NCBI GenBank assembly: GCA_029204225.1
Contig: CM055113.1
Span: 26,463,462 to 26,527,461 of the forward strand
Reading direction: 5' to 3'
Source of the DNA: Diphasiastrum complanatum
Taxonomy: Eukaryota > Streptophyta > Lycopodiopsida > Lycopodiales > Lycopodiaceae
DNA: 64,000 nucleotides
The position numbers and the translations under genes are program-made. Below the pieces are notes generated by a model. The model was not told the origin of the DNA and did not search any database. It saw only the letters and a program-made list of their open reading frames with translations. This document shows positions 46,218 to 57,942 of this stretch, piece by piece (position 1 is the stretch's first letter; each line of letters opens with the position of its first letter).

Positions 46218-47407
46218 TGTAGCACAGGCATCCCAAAGGGAGTCGGGAACCACGACTTAGCTTCCCAGCCTTCAACTCTTGCCATCCAAACCCACTTGAC
46301 ATACAAGCAGCCAACTCGCCAACAACGATCACACTCAACCAACTTGAAGTTCCGAAAACCAACATTGAGATCCAATCTGGCGCCATGCCAGATCGGGGGT
46401 CATGATGTGGGTGACTTCCCTCCAAGCAAGCCACCCGACATACATCAAACTTAACCAACTCGAAGCTTCGTTACAAACGAGTAACATCCATTCAAAGCAA
46501 GCGGTCTGACTTACATCATACTTAACCAACTGAAAGCTTCGTCATGAGCGTTGGAAGCCAACCTGCGCCACGCCAGACTGGACAGCCATAAACAGGTAAC
46601 TTTCGCGAAGCAAGCCATCCAACTCGGCCGACAGGTTAGAGCCCAAGAGCTTAACCCATTCACGTTCATGCAAGGAACACTCACAACCACAATCTGCGAC
46701 AGATATGGAGACAACCAGTTCCTAAACCAAATGGTCCCAATAGCATACCGCTAGCACCACGGACCGAATGGTCCCAACGACATACCGCTAGCATCCCGGG
46801 ATACGACCCTCAACTATGTGCCAACTTAAAAATTTTGAAGCGGCCTTACAACTGGCGCTTTTACCGAACACTGAAACCCAGAAGGTAATCAGAGTCAGTT
46901 TGAGGAAATTTCCACTTTATTGATAAATCTGAGAAGGTTACATTTCAAGTGTGTGACCGACCCTAGTCTCCGGGGAGGTGGCATGCCAAGGTGAGTGCCA
47001 GGACAACATTCCAGCAAGGGAGGCTGAGACTTGGTTGGAGCACGCCCTGAGTTGCAACCCGCACTCCCCTATAGTATTGGTGGGATTCGGCACCCCTCCT
47101 CATACCAAGCAGTCTACCCAGGCTGGTAAGCACATTTTCTCTCTCTAGAAATGCATTTTCTCTCTCTAGATTTTACTGATCCCCAGGCTTCCTTTAATCA
47201 TGCCTAGATCGTGTGAGGTGATTGCGCATCGATCTAAGCTCTCTGGACTTCGCTAGAACCGATCAAAGATTTTCAGCCATAGGAACTTGGCGCCGGCTGG
47301 ATTCTGGTCACAGTGGCGCCGAGAGCAGTAGGGGCGCTGTTGGCGCCGGGGACAATGCTGATGCCAGTGGCGCCGAAAGTAAGGCTTGTACAGGTAACTT
47401 TACAACA
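46218..47407 (-). repeat. LARD composite 5' LTR
   Basis: 1190 bp, TGTAGCACAGG to TTTACAACA. It has small deletions relative to the other LTRs, for example near 46645 and 47147. The terminal hairpin arms are eroded (TTGTACAGGTAACTTTACAA). The target duplication TGTAT follows at 47408-47412. Confidence 0.85.
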
Positions 47408-47759
47408 TGTATACTATATTAAATGTAGGAATCAATATGTGAACAAGTCAAGCTACATTGCCGACATCAAATAGAACGTATGTTAAATGAGCAAACTGAT
47501 GAAACTACTATTTAACCTGCCATCTGGACATGATATTCACCTTATTCAGATCGCTGATTGGGAATATGCCTCTTAGCATACAAGACGGCTGCTAGTTTGT
47601 CTCGTCGTTGTATTCCAACTGATGTTGGTCGATCTGTGCTCACTCGAATGAAGCTTTCCTCATCTGAATTCTCACTCTCAGAAGAACTATCTCCAGTGTG
47701 GTCAATATCCTGCATGTGCTCCTCATCATGTTGTCCTGGAAAAACCTCTCCGTTGGTAG

Positions 47760-48250
47760 TTCACAATCTCTGGACTTCATGCAATGCCTTAGAGCTAAAG
47801 TTTATGGCCTCCCTTTGTTGGACATTGCCATGGTTTGTAGACATGTTCATCAACCTCAACTCAGCCTCAGCCTCAGCCACCCATGTCTCATCAAAACTAT
47901 CTTTGTGTATAATACATAGATTATGTAGGACGAGGCAGGTTGCAACCATATCGGGGACATATTGCAGCTTCATGTCATTTTGCTAGAGCAAAATTCTCCA
48001 CCTGGAATTTCAACATACCAAATGCTCGCTCAACTGCCATTCTAGTGCTTGATTGTGCATAATTCCAATTGTACTCAACAATAGACAAACCGTCCTTATG
48101 ACCTTTAAATGGACTTAGCATCCAATCCCTTGGTGGGTAAGCTGCATCCCCAACCAAGCAATAGTTCCCTAGTTTCCCAACCGAACAGCTCTGGCCAATT
48201 TTTGATTGCTTGAAGAAAGACCAATCGTGCATACTACCTGCCAACCAACA
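47760..48250 (-). pseudogene. PIF/Harbinger-type transposase remnant
   Basis: Read on the minus strand, the upstream part (47975-48244) has GSMHDWSFF, then YCLVGDAAYPPRDWMLSPFKG and NYAQSSTRMAVERAFGMLK. These are the spaced motifs of DDE transposases of the PIF/Harbinger (HARBI1-like) superfamily: GD.AYP and VERAFG carry catalytic acidic residues. A frameshift and one stop follow. The 3' part (from about 47973) reads MKLQYVPDMVATCLVLHNLCI, the usual C-terminal motif. The N-terminal part and terminal inverted repeats are not visible. The right end changes to other sequence near 48250. Confidence 0.85.
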
Positions 48251-48377
48251 TCAAAATCCAATAATAGACAACGTGTATTCACCACAATTTGCAAAAGAAT
48301 TGAATGAAACCCTTTTCTATTGTAATAGTCTTGTGGATTTTGTGTGGGGCCAATTATGGGGATATGGCTCCCATCTA

Positions 48378-48533
48378 TTTATGCAAGCTCATACTCCTGC
48401 TCTCAATGGTATAGCTGAATGCAAGAATCGTACGATTGTGGAAAGTGCCAGATCTATGATAGCTGAGATGAAACTACCAAAAGATTTTTGGTCAGAAGCA
48501 TGTAGCACGGCAGTCTATCTTCAGAATAGAAGT
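48378..48533 (+). pseudogene. Copia-4-like integrase fragment
   Basis: Nearly identical to about 26160-26315 of copia-4 and includes QAHTPALNG, IAECKNRTIVESARSM and STAVYLQNRS. The catalytic Glu context reads IAECKN instead of VAERKN. It stops at the LTR of copia-3, which starts at 48534. The same copia-4-like element appears to resume at 55366. Confidence 0.85.
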
Positions 48534-49204
48534 TGTAAAAATTACAGCAAATAAGGATCCTAAAACACTTGAAATGATGAGGGAAACAATAGATTATGAT
48601 TTCATAAGATTAGCACAAGTTGAACCATCAAAATCCATCAAAAATCTATGCTTGAATGGCCCAAATCCTTGAAGAAGGCTTCACACGTGAGAAAGTACGG
48701 CCTCCCACAGTCTGAGTACTGTACACCAGACCTACATTCAATCCTATAATCATTAGTAATCACAAGTACTCAAACAATTATGAACATAGAGAGCAATTGC
48801 ACCATTATGAGAGAAAAAACATGAAATTGCTTGATTGATTTTGGTGAGATATCATCACCTATATATACATGATCCATCACGGTTTTGGGCAGGTATGAGT
48901 AGCCCTAAACCTATCCCTAATGCTAATTTTGGTGGATCTTTCATCCCTACCAAGTTAGAGTTGGAATCTTGGAGATCCCTCAACAATGCAAAAATTACCA
49001 AAAATAGCTCCTATTTTTTCTCCCTTGTATCTAAGCATAATTTGGACTCATTCCAAAGGTTCTAACACTTAGGTCTACTTGAGAGCATCCTTATGAATGG
49101 AATCCTATGCTATTTGGCACGTGTGACAAGCCACATCATGACCATCTAACTATTTACAAGTCATATGACCAAAACTAGTCAAGCTAGAATTGTGATTTTT
49201 TAAC
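48534..49204 (-). repeat. Copia-3 3' LTR
   Basis: 671 bp, TGTAAAAATTACAG to TTTTTTAACA on the plus strand. The polypurine tract GAGGAGGAG (minus) lies at 49205-49213. It contains CACGTG motifs near 48684 and 49119. The left edge is defined by the join to the copia-4-like integrase fragment. Confidence 0.8.
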
Positions 49205-49219
49205 ACTCCTCCTCACTAT

Positions 49220-52200
49220 CTAGCTTGGTTCAATCATTGCTTTACTAATCACTCCAAGTGATGATCTGAACTTCATAAAAGATGTCTTTTTAAGTGGTTT
49301 AGTAAGTAGATCAGCTACACATTCATTGCTTGGAACATGCTCCAAAGCAATCTCCTTGGCTTGCACCATTTCTCTCACAAAGTGATGGCATATCTCAATG
49401 TGCTTAGATCTTGCATGGAAGATTGGGTTAGATGCAAGGTGTTGGGCTGATATATTGTCATTGTAGATGATTGGTGCCTCCTCTGAATCCATGATCTTTA
49501 GTTCCACCAATAATCTCTTGATCCAAAGTACCTCCTTTGTAGTGGTTGTCAAAGCTTTGTACTCGGCCTCGGTTGAAGATAGAGATATAGTTTCTTGTTT
49601 TTTGAAAGCCATGAAACCACACCTTCTCCTATGAAAGTTGAATAGGCACTTGTTGATTTCCTATCGCTCTTGTCCCCTGCAAAATCTGAATCACTAAATG
49701 CATGAAGGTTAATCACATCTCCTCTATATAGAATCCCAAAATCCAATGTACCCGAGATGTATCTTAGAATCCTCTTAGCCTTTTTCCAATGGATATTCAA
49801 TGGCTTTTGCATGGATTGGCACAACCTACATACACTAAAGCTAAGATCTGGTCTAGTTATAGTGATCCACATTAAGGAACCTATAAGTTGCCTAAACAAA
49901 GTGATGTCCATGAAGGATCTTTCATCATCTTCATTTGGCACTTTTACATCTTGCTCCATTGGTGTGTCAACACTTTTGCATACTTCCATCTTAAACTTCT
50001 TCAAAAGACTTTGAGCATAGTTTACTTGACTTATAAAGATAAAATCAGACCCTCTAAATACTTCTATGCCTAAGATGAAGTGAAGACACCCTAGATCTAC
50101 CATCTTGAACTCTAAGGATAGATCTATCTTGATTTTTTCAATACCATCAACACTATTTCCACTAATGATGATGTCATCTACATAAATGAGTAAAAGTACA
50201 ATACCAACATCATCAAACTTAATGTAAAGAGTGGGATCATATTCACTTTGAACAAAAGAAAGTGAAATAAGATAGCAATGTAGTCTTGAATTCCAAGATC
50301 TCGAGGCTTGCTTCAAGCCATAGATGCTTCTTTGGAGATGGCATACTTTGTTCTCCATTCCATGCTTGATGAACCCTTGTGGCTGCTCCATATAGATGGT
50401 TCTTCAAAACTAGATAAAGCATAAGAAGTGGATGAGATACCCTCAACTTGCTGTCCTTTGCCTTGATATGTGAGCCTTGATGGCTCCACTTTTGCCCTTG
50501 AAGATCTCCTTGGTGTGATAGGTGGGTTTGGTGCTTGCTCCTCCATGAGCTACTCCTCGAAACCAAGATCTTGCTCCTCGGCCATCTTCTTCTTGATTGT
50601 TGGAGCACTTGAACCTTCTTCAAGCATATGCATATGATGTTCATCAAAGATGACATCCCTTGAAACAACAAATTTGTTTAAGGATGGGAGATAGACTTTG
50701 TAGCCCTTGCTTGAGCTTGCATATCCAAGCATGATCCCTCTTGTGGAAGATGGATCCTCCTTGGTTCTTGTTTCCAATGGCACATGCACATAACATATAC
50801 ACCCAAAAACTTTCAAGTGATTAATATTGGGTTTCTTTCCATACAACATCTCATAAGGAGTTTTGTCTTCAATTGCTTTGCAAGACACCCTATTCATCAA
50901 GTAGTTTGCACATACAAGAGACTCACCCCAAAAGGATTTGGGCAAACAAGCATCTAATCTTAAAGCCTTAGAACATTCACATAATGTTCTATTCCTTCTT
51001 TCAGCAACTCCATTTTGTTGAGGAGTGTAAGGACAAGAAGTCTCTTTCTTGATCCCTTCCTCCTCACAAAAGGCCTTGAACTCATTGGAGATGAATTCTC
51101 CACCATTGTCACTTCTAAGAATCTTGATGCTATGATTATGATGCTTTTCCACAAACAACTTGAACTTTACAAAAGTATCAAATACTTGAGACTTGAAGGA
51201 AAGTAAGAACACCCAACAATATATTGAGTAGTCATCAATGAAGGTTAAAAACATGGATGAACCTCCATTAGATTTGGTGCTAGCAATGTGCACATCCGAG
51301 TGTATGAGTTCAAGAGGATGAGATGACTTTGTGATGGAGTTAGGAAACACCTTCTTATGTGCCTTGGATAAGGCACAAGCTTCACAAACCTTGTCTTCCT
51401 TCCCAATAGACCTTGGTAGGCCTAAAGCATACTCCTCCTTGATCATAGCCTCCATGGAACCCGAGTTGACATGTCCAAGTCTTTTGTGCCATAAAGTAAA
51501 GGTAGATATCTTGCTCTTCTCGGCCAACATGACAACATTAGTATCCACAAATGCATCCAGCTTATAAAGTTTTCCAAGTCTAGTGCCCTTAGCCACTATC
51601 TTACCCTTCTTCTTGATGAAACATTCATTTGAAGCAAAGTCAACATTGAAACCATTGTCTACCATTTGGCCAACACTTAGTAGATTCTTTGTTATTGTAG
51701 GAATGTACAAAACACCTTCTATGTTGATCTTTTTGGAAGATCCTAAGCAAAGGGGAATGCTACCAACTCCTTCAATCTTACAAGCTTCATCATTTGCTGT
51801 ATAGATAGACTTTATAGGTCCATCATAAGATAAGAGAGAAGAGAAAAACTCCCTTTTACTAGTCATGTGTGAACTAGCACCCGAATCAATCCACCAAGGA
51901 TCTTCTCCTTTGAAGCTTGTTGAAGAAAATATGGACATCATGAGAGAGTCCTCATGTGAACTCTCCTCCTCCTCCTCTTTGCTCATGTTGGCTTGGCTTT
52001 GATCTTGCTTCCTCTTGAAGCATTCCGAGGCATAATGCCCCATCTTGCTACAATAGTAGCACTTCACCTTTGATTTGTCCTTCTTGACTTTGGTGGTTGA
52101 TGGAGATGCCTTTGGGGGTCCTTCTTGATCCTCAAGCTTTGTAGACTTCTTGAATGTTGATCCTTTGCCTTTGGACTTGCCTTTGCCTTTGGTGAAGAGA

Positions 52201-52689
52201 GCTTGGTCATCTCCACCTTAGATGGAAAGCCTATGCATCCTCTCTTGCATTTGGCTCCTTCTTGATTCCTCGGCCATGAGTGTGCCTTGGAGTTCTTCAA
52301 GTATGGGTAGCTTACTCATAATTGCATATCCCTGAACCAAATTGTCAAATTCAAAGCTTACTCCATTCAATATGAGTTGAACAAGCTCTTCATCCTTGAT
52401 AGGGTCACCTATAAAGGCTAGCTCTTTGTTCAATTCCTTTACTCTTAGGACAAAAGTATGTGCACTCTCTCCTTTCTTTTGATAGCTTCTATAGATTTGA
52501 TTCTTCAAAGCTAACATTCTAGTTTGGTTCTTGGATTCATAGACCTTTTGCAAAGTCTCCCAAGCATCTTGAGCTGAAGTGCAATCTCCTACCTCTCTTA
52601 AGAGTTCATTTGCAACATTCATTTTTATGCAATGTAGTGCAACATTGCACCTCTTGATGTATTTGGCTTTTTCTTGAGGATGAATAGGT
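49220..52689 (-). pseudogene. Copia-3 gag-pol remnant with RT deletion, 5'-truncated
   Basis: Minus strand, in order. A gag core (52218-52622, with SAQDAWETLQKVYESK) is truncated at 52689. A frameshift leads to the zinc knuckle CYYCSKMGHYASEC and protease WWIDSGASSHM. Integrase follows with LWHKRLGHVN, HSDVH, LRSDNGGEF and NGVAERRN, catalytic residues intact (50550-52067). After a stop at about 50548, the linker frame runs to SSFEEP and jumps directly to IYMEQPQGF: about 150 codons, including the first catalytic Asp of reverse transcriptase, are deleted. The rest (49549-50391 and 49220-49612) has YVDD, DSDFAGD and TEAEYKAL with a frameshift. The 5' LTR, leader and gag N terminus are missing. 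Confidence 0.92.
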
Positions 52690-52851
52690 TCCTCTTTCTA
52701 GGAATATCTTTTATTGTGGCCTCATTGCTACCCTTACTTGCTATTGCAAGAATGTTATTCATGCAATATACTGTTTACAGAATTAAGTTGAGAAAACGAT
52801 GCTCCCATCCTGAATACTTGTTGTAAACGATCACAATGTCAGATGTTATAC
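52690..52851 (+). repeat. Dispersed segment shared with 37562-37725
   Basis: About 160 bp matching 37562-37725 in direct orientation (shared anchors CCTCTTTCTAGGAATATC and CAGATGTTATACG). It lies exactly between the break of copia-3 and the break of the gypsy-type gag. Confidence 0.75.
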
Positions 52852-53444
52852 GGAGTGTTCATCAGACGGAAGTAATGGTCCATGTGAAACAACCAATCTT
52901 CCACAACTCGAATGTCACGCTCTCCTTTGAAAGTAGGTGGTGCTTTCACTTTGGCAGTCTTCCTTGGGCCTTCCGTGTTTCGCGCTCGTGGATCTCTTGG
53001 TATCTATGGAGGAGGCGCCATTGCATTCCCCCTAGTTGCTTCCAACTCTTCAAACCTGGCTTCGAGCTGTGTTAGCCCGTCTCTCATTTCTCTAGCAAGG
53101 TTAAATTGAGTAAGGTTCATGGTTCGCAAGGATGTTTGCCATTCTTTCCTTTCTGTTTCTCTGTCCTTCTTCACCTCGCTAAGCATAGCCGTCATTGCAC
53201 TTGATAAGTATTGCCGCATCTTCACTTCAAAGAGGTTCTGTTGCGCCTCTGGCAAGGGTTCATCTCTTGGTGTAGGTTCAGAAGGGCCACCCATCTCTTC
53301 TTGGAGAGGCGCCACTGTGGAGTGCATACGCTCTTTCTTTCTCGACTTGGACCTGGTGCCATCTCGATGCATGCGAGAGCTGTATTCTTGAGCCAGCTCT
53401 TCTTCGTCCGTCAACGCTCGTAACTCTTCAAGATGGTCCTCCAT
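52852..53444 (-). pseudogene. Ty3/gypsy-type gag fragment
   Basis: A minus-strand frame from ATG at 53442-53444 runs 146 codons with a charged, coiled-coil-like middle (KKDRETERKEW, LTQLEARFEELEATRG) to a TAG at 53004-53006. The same frame continues after the stop into FKGERDIRVVEDWLFHMDHYFRL, which matches the F-x-G-x-x-D...WL..M..YF pattern of plant Ty3/gypsy gag (Retrotrans_gag). Sequence breaks off at 52852. Upstream lies a leader and LTR related to the LARD family, so this is the only gag seen in association with that family. Confidence 0.75.
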
Positions 53445-54276
53445 TATAGTCAGAGGTGTACTTCCAACAGATTATCGCCTCAATGCTTTTTATATTTGAA
53501 ACTCTCCCTTCTGTCGGCCGGGCCCCACAGCTCTCTTTTCTTCTTTATTAAATCAGCTTCAATGAGAATATCCCCTCCTCAAACTTAGCACGCCCACATC
53601 ACCTGAGAGCCAAGTAGGAAACAGGTCATTTGTGTCCAAGCAAGCACACAACAAACGGAACATACCAACCAAGCAAACACAGAGGATCCCTCTCATGCCA
53701 CAAACCCCCCTGAGACCGGACGTAGGACCTTTGCCTAGCCGCTCCCACACAAATCTATCACAAAATTAGCCCACGAGAAAACATCCATCCAACCGTCCGT
53801 GCTTTCACCATTAAGCAGCACATTGCCTCAGTCACGCCCCACCACTTTTTGGTTGATAGCCCTTATAACTAAACGATCGGCAGCTATCTCGCACCGGCAG
53901 CTAACCACCCGTGCTTTACACCCGAATTCGAGCATCATCTCTGTATCAATGGTTAACCCGTATAGTTTGAATATGTCACCCCGCAACCCACAAGGCACAG
54001 ACCGTGCTTTCACCAACCTAATGGCAGCACATTGCCTCATCTGTCCTACGTGCAGACGGCGCCAGGCTCGAACCGCAGAAATTGACCGTGCTTACACCTC
54101 GAGGGCAGCACTTTGACTCATTAAGTCCCCCGTTCTGCTGACCACCCCGACCTTCGGCGCACCCATGCTTACACTGTGGGCAGCACCTTGTGCAATGGTT
54201 GTCCTGACAAATCCCAAAACATGGCCATCCCTGTGAGACTTGCGTAACTGACCGGCTAGTCGGCTCTGATACCACA
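53445..54276 (-). other. Leader of the gypsy-type element, related to LARD leader
   Basis: From about 53700 to 54262 this follows the LARD leader closely (for example TTAAGCAGCACATTGCCTCA and ATCTCTGTATCAATGG). The part next to gag is less similar. The primer-binding site is at 54263-54274, again two bases from the LTR. Confidence 0.75.
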
Positions 54277-54868
54277 TGTTGCGTTGGCGTCTCAAAGGGC
54301 GCTGGGACTTGAGCGGTTTCCCAAACACAAGCTTAAGTCTAACATTCATCCATCATGCACTTACGTAAAAGCCAACTCAGAAACGTAACAAGCTTAACCA
54401 TTCAGACTTAAGAAAACTGGAATCCCAACCAACCCAAAAGCCAACTCAGAATCCATCCCCAAAAGGTAACCCAAAGGCAAAGACAAGCCACACATGAAAC
54501 CCAAGGCATAGTGGTCGCCAAACTGACCAATCGGCATAGCGGCAAGCCCCATGTCGATGACAGGGACCCTTAGGCGCTAGCGACGCAAAAAGGTTGTAGT
54601 AAGGGTCCTTCCACTTGGATCAGTCCCGGAGGCGAAACCGAAATGGTAATCATCCCCAAGGATCAACTTTATTAGATTTGGAAGAGGTTACATTCATACA
54701 TAGACTGACCGGTCTCGGGGCCACCAACACGTGCTGGGCATTGTGCCTGGCTCGTGCTGGTAGAGAGAGCTGAGACTTGGCGACTGGATTCCTGGCGCTG
54801 GTTGAGCTGCCCAAGTTTCTGTCTGCCGGACTCCCTCTATAGTTCTGTTGTAATTCGACGCACCCCCT
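54277..54868 (-). repeat. LTR of a LARD-related subfamily, truncated
   Basis: Begins TGTTGCGTTGGCG next to the primer-binding site. It keeps the order of landmarks of the LARD LTR (AACTTTATT before the GAGGTTACATTCA block, GACTGACCGGTCTCGGGG, GCTGAGACTTGG, CTATAGT...TGTAATTCG) but is strongly diverged in sequence. It ends near 54868 where another LARD leader fragment starts, so its U3 is missing. Confidence 0.7.
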
Positions 54869-55364
54869 CTATTCCATACAAATCAATCACAGAATCAGCC
54901 CACATAGGACACCCCTCTAGCTATACGTGCTTTCACCATTAAGCAACACATTGCCTCAATCACGCCCCACCACTTTTTGGTCGATATCCCTTATAACTAA
55001 ACAATCGGCAGCTATCCCGCACCGGTAGCTAACCACCCATGCTTTACACCCGAATTCGAGCAGCATCTCTATATCAATGGTTAACCCGTACAGTTTGAAT
55101 ATGTTGCCCCGCACCCCACAAGGCACAGACCATGCTTACATGAACACAATGGCAGCACACTGCCTCATCTGTCCTACGTGTAGACAGCGCCACCACCCCA
55201 ATCGTGGACATACCCGTGCTTACACTGTGGGCAGCACCTTGCACAAGAGTTGTCTTGATGAACCCCAAACAGTGGCCATTTCCGTGAGATCCGCATAGCT
55301 GACCGGCCAGTCGGCTCTGATACCACATGTAGCGCAGGCATCCCAAAGGGAGCAGGGAACCACA
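54869..55364 (-). repeat. LARD leader fragment with LTR stub
   Basis: Minus-strand leader sequence from about 54875, primer-binding site just before 55328, then only about 37 bp of LTR (55328-55364, TGTAGCGCAGGC...). It stops abruptly at copia-4-like sequence. Confidence 0.75.
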
Positions 55365-55365
55365 G

Positions 55366-56726
55366 AAAACAAAATCATATAAGCCATGATGTTATCTTTG
55401 ATGAATCCTAGATGTATGAAGATGAGGATGCTGAGAAGATAGACACATCCAGTGGGAAAAATGGTATAGTGAGGATACCACCTGATGATGATCCATTCAT
55501 TGACCTTCCGAGTGATGAACATGAGGATATATATCAAGATACTACTACTCAACCTCAAAAGACAGGTTGAAGAAGTAGGGACAAACCTTTTGGTGCAAGA
55601 AGGATTGAAGTTGCAGGTGACAAATGCAAGGAGAAGGATGTACCATGGGATACATTTTCACCAGGAAGCCGATCACCTGACAGGAAGCTCCCTAAGTGGT
55701 TTGAGAGATTGTTGAAGAGTCGCGACATGGATGACTTTCCAAGATCATCTAGCCAGGGAGAGCTACGAAGATCAACAAGAGAGAAGACACTAGTTGAAAG
55801 GTATGAAGCAAATTATGCTCTCTTATCTAGCATTATTCAAAGCAAAGAACCTTCGACTTATGGTGAAGCGAAGGATGATGGCATTTGGGTCAAGGCCATG
55901 GGAGAGGAGATGGATTCAATTGCTATGCATAGCACATGGGACTTAGTAGAACCACCAGTTGGCAAGAAACCCATTGGTTGCAAATGGGTATACAGAACTA
56001 AGTATCATGCAGATGGAAGTATAGCAAAGCACAAGGCAAGATTGGTGATCAAAGGGTACGCACAAAGTAAAGGCATCGACTATGAGGAGACCTTTGCGCC
56101 GATTTGTAAGTGGAATACTCTACTTCTACTTGTTGCTTTAGCTTCACATTTTGGTTGGCCTTTGCATCAGATGGATGTGAAATCTACTTTTCTAAATGGT
56201 GAGTAAGAAGAAGAATTGTTCATGGATCAACCTGAAGGCTTTGTAGCAAAGGGACAGGAAAATAAAGTATGTCGCTTGAAGAAAGCACTTTATGGTCTTA
56301 AACAAGCACCACCTGCATGGTATAGCAAGATTGATGCCTACTTTTGTTCAAAGGAGATGGTGAAAACACATTCTGATCCAAATCTATATGTCTTATGCTT
56401 TGATGGTATGGTGGCTTTGATTGCTCTTTATGTTGATGACTTGATTATTACGGGAAATAATCAAGAGATGATAAACATGATCAAGAAAGACCTCATGGAA
56501 CAATTCGAGATGACAGATCTCAGCCTAATGCATTATTGCCTTGGAGTAGAAGTGTGGCAAAAAGAACATGAAGTGGGTTTAACACAGGTGAAGTATATCA
56601 AAGTGTTGCTGCACCGGTTTAGGTTGCAGGATTGCAAACCAGTAAACACTCCTATTGAACTAGGTAAAAAGCTTTCTAAGCTTGATGAGTCACAGCCATT
56701 TGATGCTACATTGTATAGACAGTTAG
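55366..56726 (+). pseudogene. Copia-4-like reverse transcriptase fragment
   Basis: Matches copia-4 from about 26515 onward. Main frames are 55709-56206 (linker and reverse transcriptase N part: KARLVIKGYAQ, QMDVKSTFLNGE then stop) and 56216-56726 (FMDQPEGF, YGLKQAPPAWY, LYVDDLIITGNN, LYRQLV). It is cut at 56726 by a LARD LTR. The five bases before the cut, GTTAG, are the predicted target duplication. It is probably the continuation of 48378-48533. Confidence 0.9.
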
Positions 56727-57942
56727 TGTTGTAAAGCTACCTTTACAAGCTTTACTTCCGGCGCCATCGGCGCCAGCTATGTCCCCGGCGCCAGCAGCGC
56801 TCCTGCTGCTCCCGGCGCCACTGTGACCAGAATCCAACCGGCGCCAAGTTCCTATGGCTGAAAATCTTTGATAGGTTCTAGCGGAGTCCAGAGAGCTCAG
56901 ATCGATGTGCAATCACCTCACATGATCTAGGCATGATTAAAGGAAGCCTGGGGATCAATAAAATCTAGAGAGAGAAAATGACTTTCTAGAAAGAGAAAAT
57001 CCTAGAGAGAGAAAAACGTGCTTTACCAGCTTGGGTAGAGTGCTTGGTATGAGGGGGGTGCCGAATCACACCAATACTATAGGGGAGTGCGGGTTGCGAC
57101 TCAGGGCGAGCTCCAACCAAGTCTCAGCCTCCCTTGCTAGAATGTTGTCATGGCTCTCGCCTTGGCATGCTAGCGCCCCAGAGACTAGGGTCGGTCACAC
57201 ACTTGAAATGTAACCTTCTCAGATTTATCAATAAAGTGGGATTTTTCTCAAACTGACTCTGATTACCTTCTGGGTTTCAGTGTTCTGTAAAAGCGCCAGT
57301 TGTAAGGCCGCTTTCAAAATTTTTAACTTGGCACATAGCTGAGGGTCATGTCCCGGGACGCCAGCAGTATGCCGTCGGGACCATTCGGTCCGTGGCGCCA
57401 GCGGTATGCTGTCGGGACCATTTGGTCCAGAACTGGTTGTTTCCATATCTGTCGCGGCTTGTGGTTCTAAGTGTTCCTTGCATGAACGTGAATGGGTTAA
57501 GCTCTTGGGGAACGGGCTCTAACCTGTCGGCTGAGTTGGATGGCTTGCTTGGGTGGATGTTACCTGTTTATGGCTGTCCAGTCTGGCATGGCGCCAGGTT
57601 GGCTTCCAGCGCTCGTGACGAAGCTTTCAGTTGGTTAAGTCTGATGTAAGTCAGACCGCTTGCTTGGAATGGATGTTACTCGTTTGTAACGAAGCTTCGA
57701 GTTGGTTAAGTTTGATGTATGTCGGGCGGCTTGCTTGAAGGGGAGTCACCCACATCGGGACCCCCGATCTGGCATGGCGCCAGGTTGGATCTCAATGTTG
57801 GTTTTTGGAACTTCAAGTTGGTTAAGTCTGATCGTTGTTGGCGAGTTGGCTGCTTGTATGTCAAGTGGGTTTGGATGGCAAGAGTTGAAGGCTGGGAAGC
57901 TAAGTCATGGTTTCCGGCTCCCTTTGAGATGCCTGCGCTACA
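56727..57942 (+). repeat. LARD-family 5' LTR (element R1)
   Basis: 1216 bp, TGTTGTAAAGCTACC to GCGCTACA, inserted in the copia-4-like reverse transcriptase. The AATAAA signal is at about 57231. A primer-binding site follows at 57945-57956, so it is a 5' LTR. Confidence 0.87.

Larger units (their letters stand above)
38212..47407 (-). mobile_element. LARD composite: LTR-internal-LTR-internal-LTR with one target duplication
   Basis: A 9196-bp unit in minus orientation: 3' LTR 38212-39524, internal 39525-42561, middle LTR 42562-43880, internal 43881-46217, 5' LTR 46218-47407. The whole unit is flanked by TGTAT on both sides (38207-38211 and 47408-47412), as expected of a single integration event. 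Both internals have their own polypurine tract and primer-binding site. No gag or pol frame is present. The two internals differ by two extra tandem duplications in the left one (about 452 bp and 250 bp) and by scattered substitutions. Confidence 0.85.

Noticed and set aside
53004-53444. A host coiled-coil protein gene
   Set aside because: The frame continues after one stop into a gypsy gag motif and is preceded by a retroelement leader, primer-binding site and LTR.
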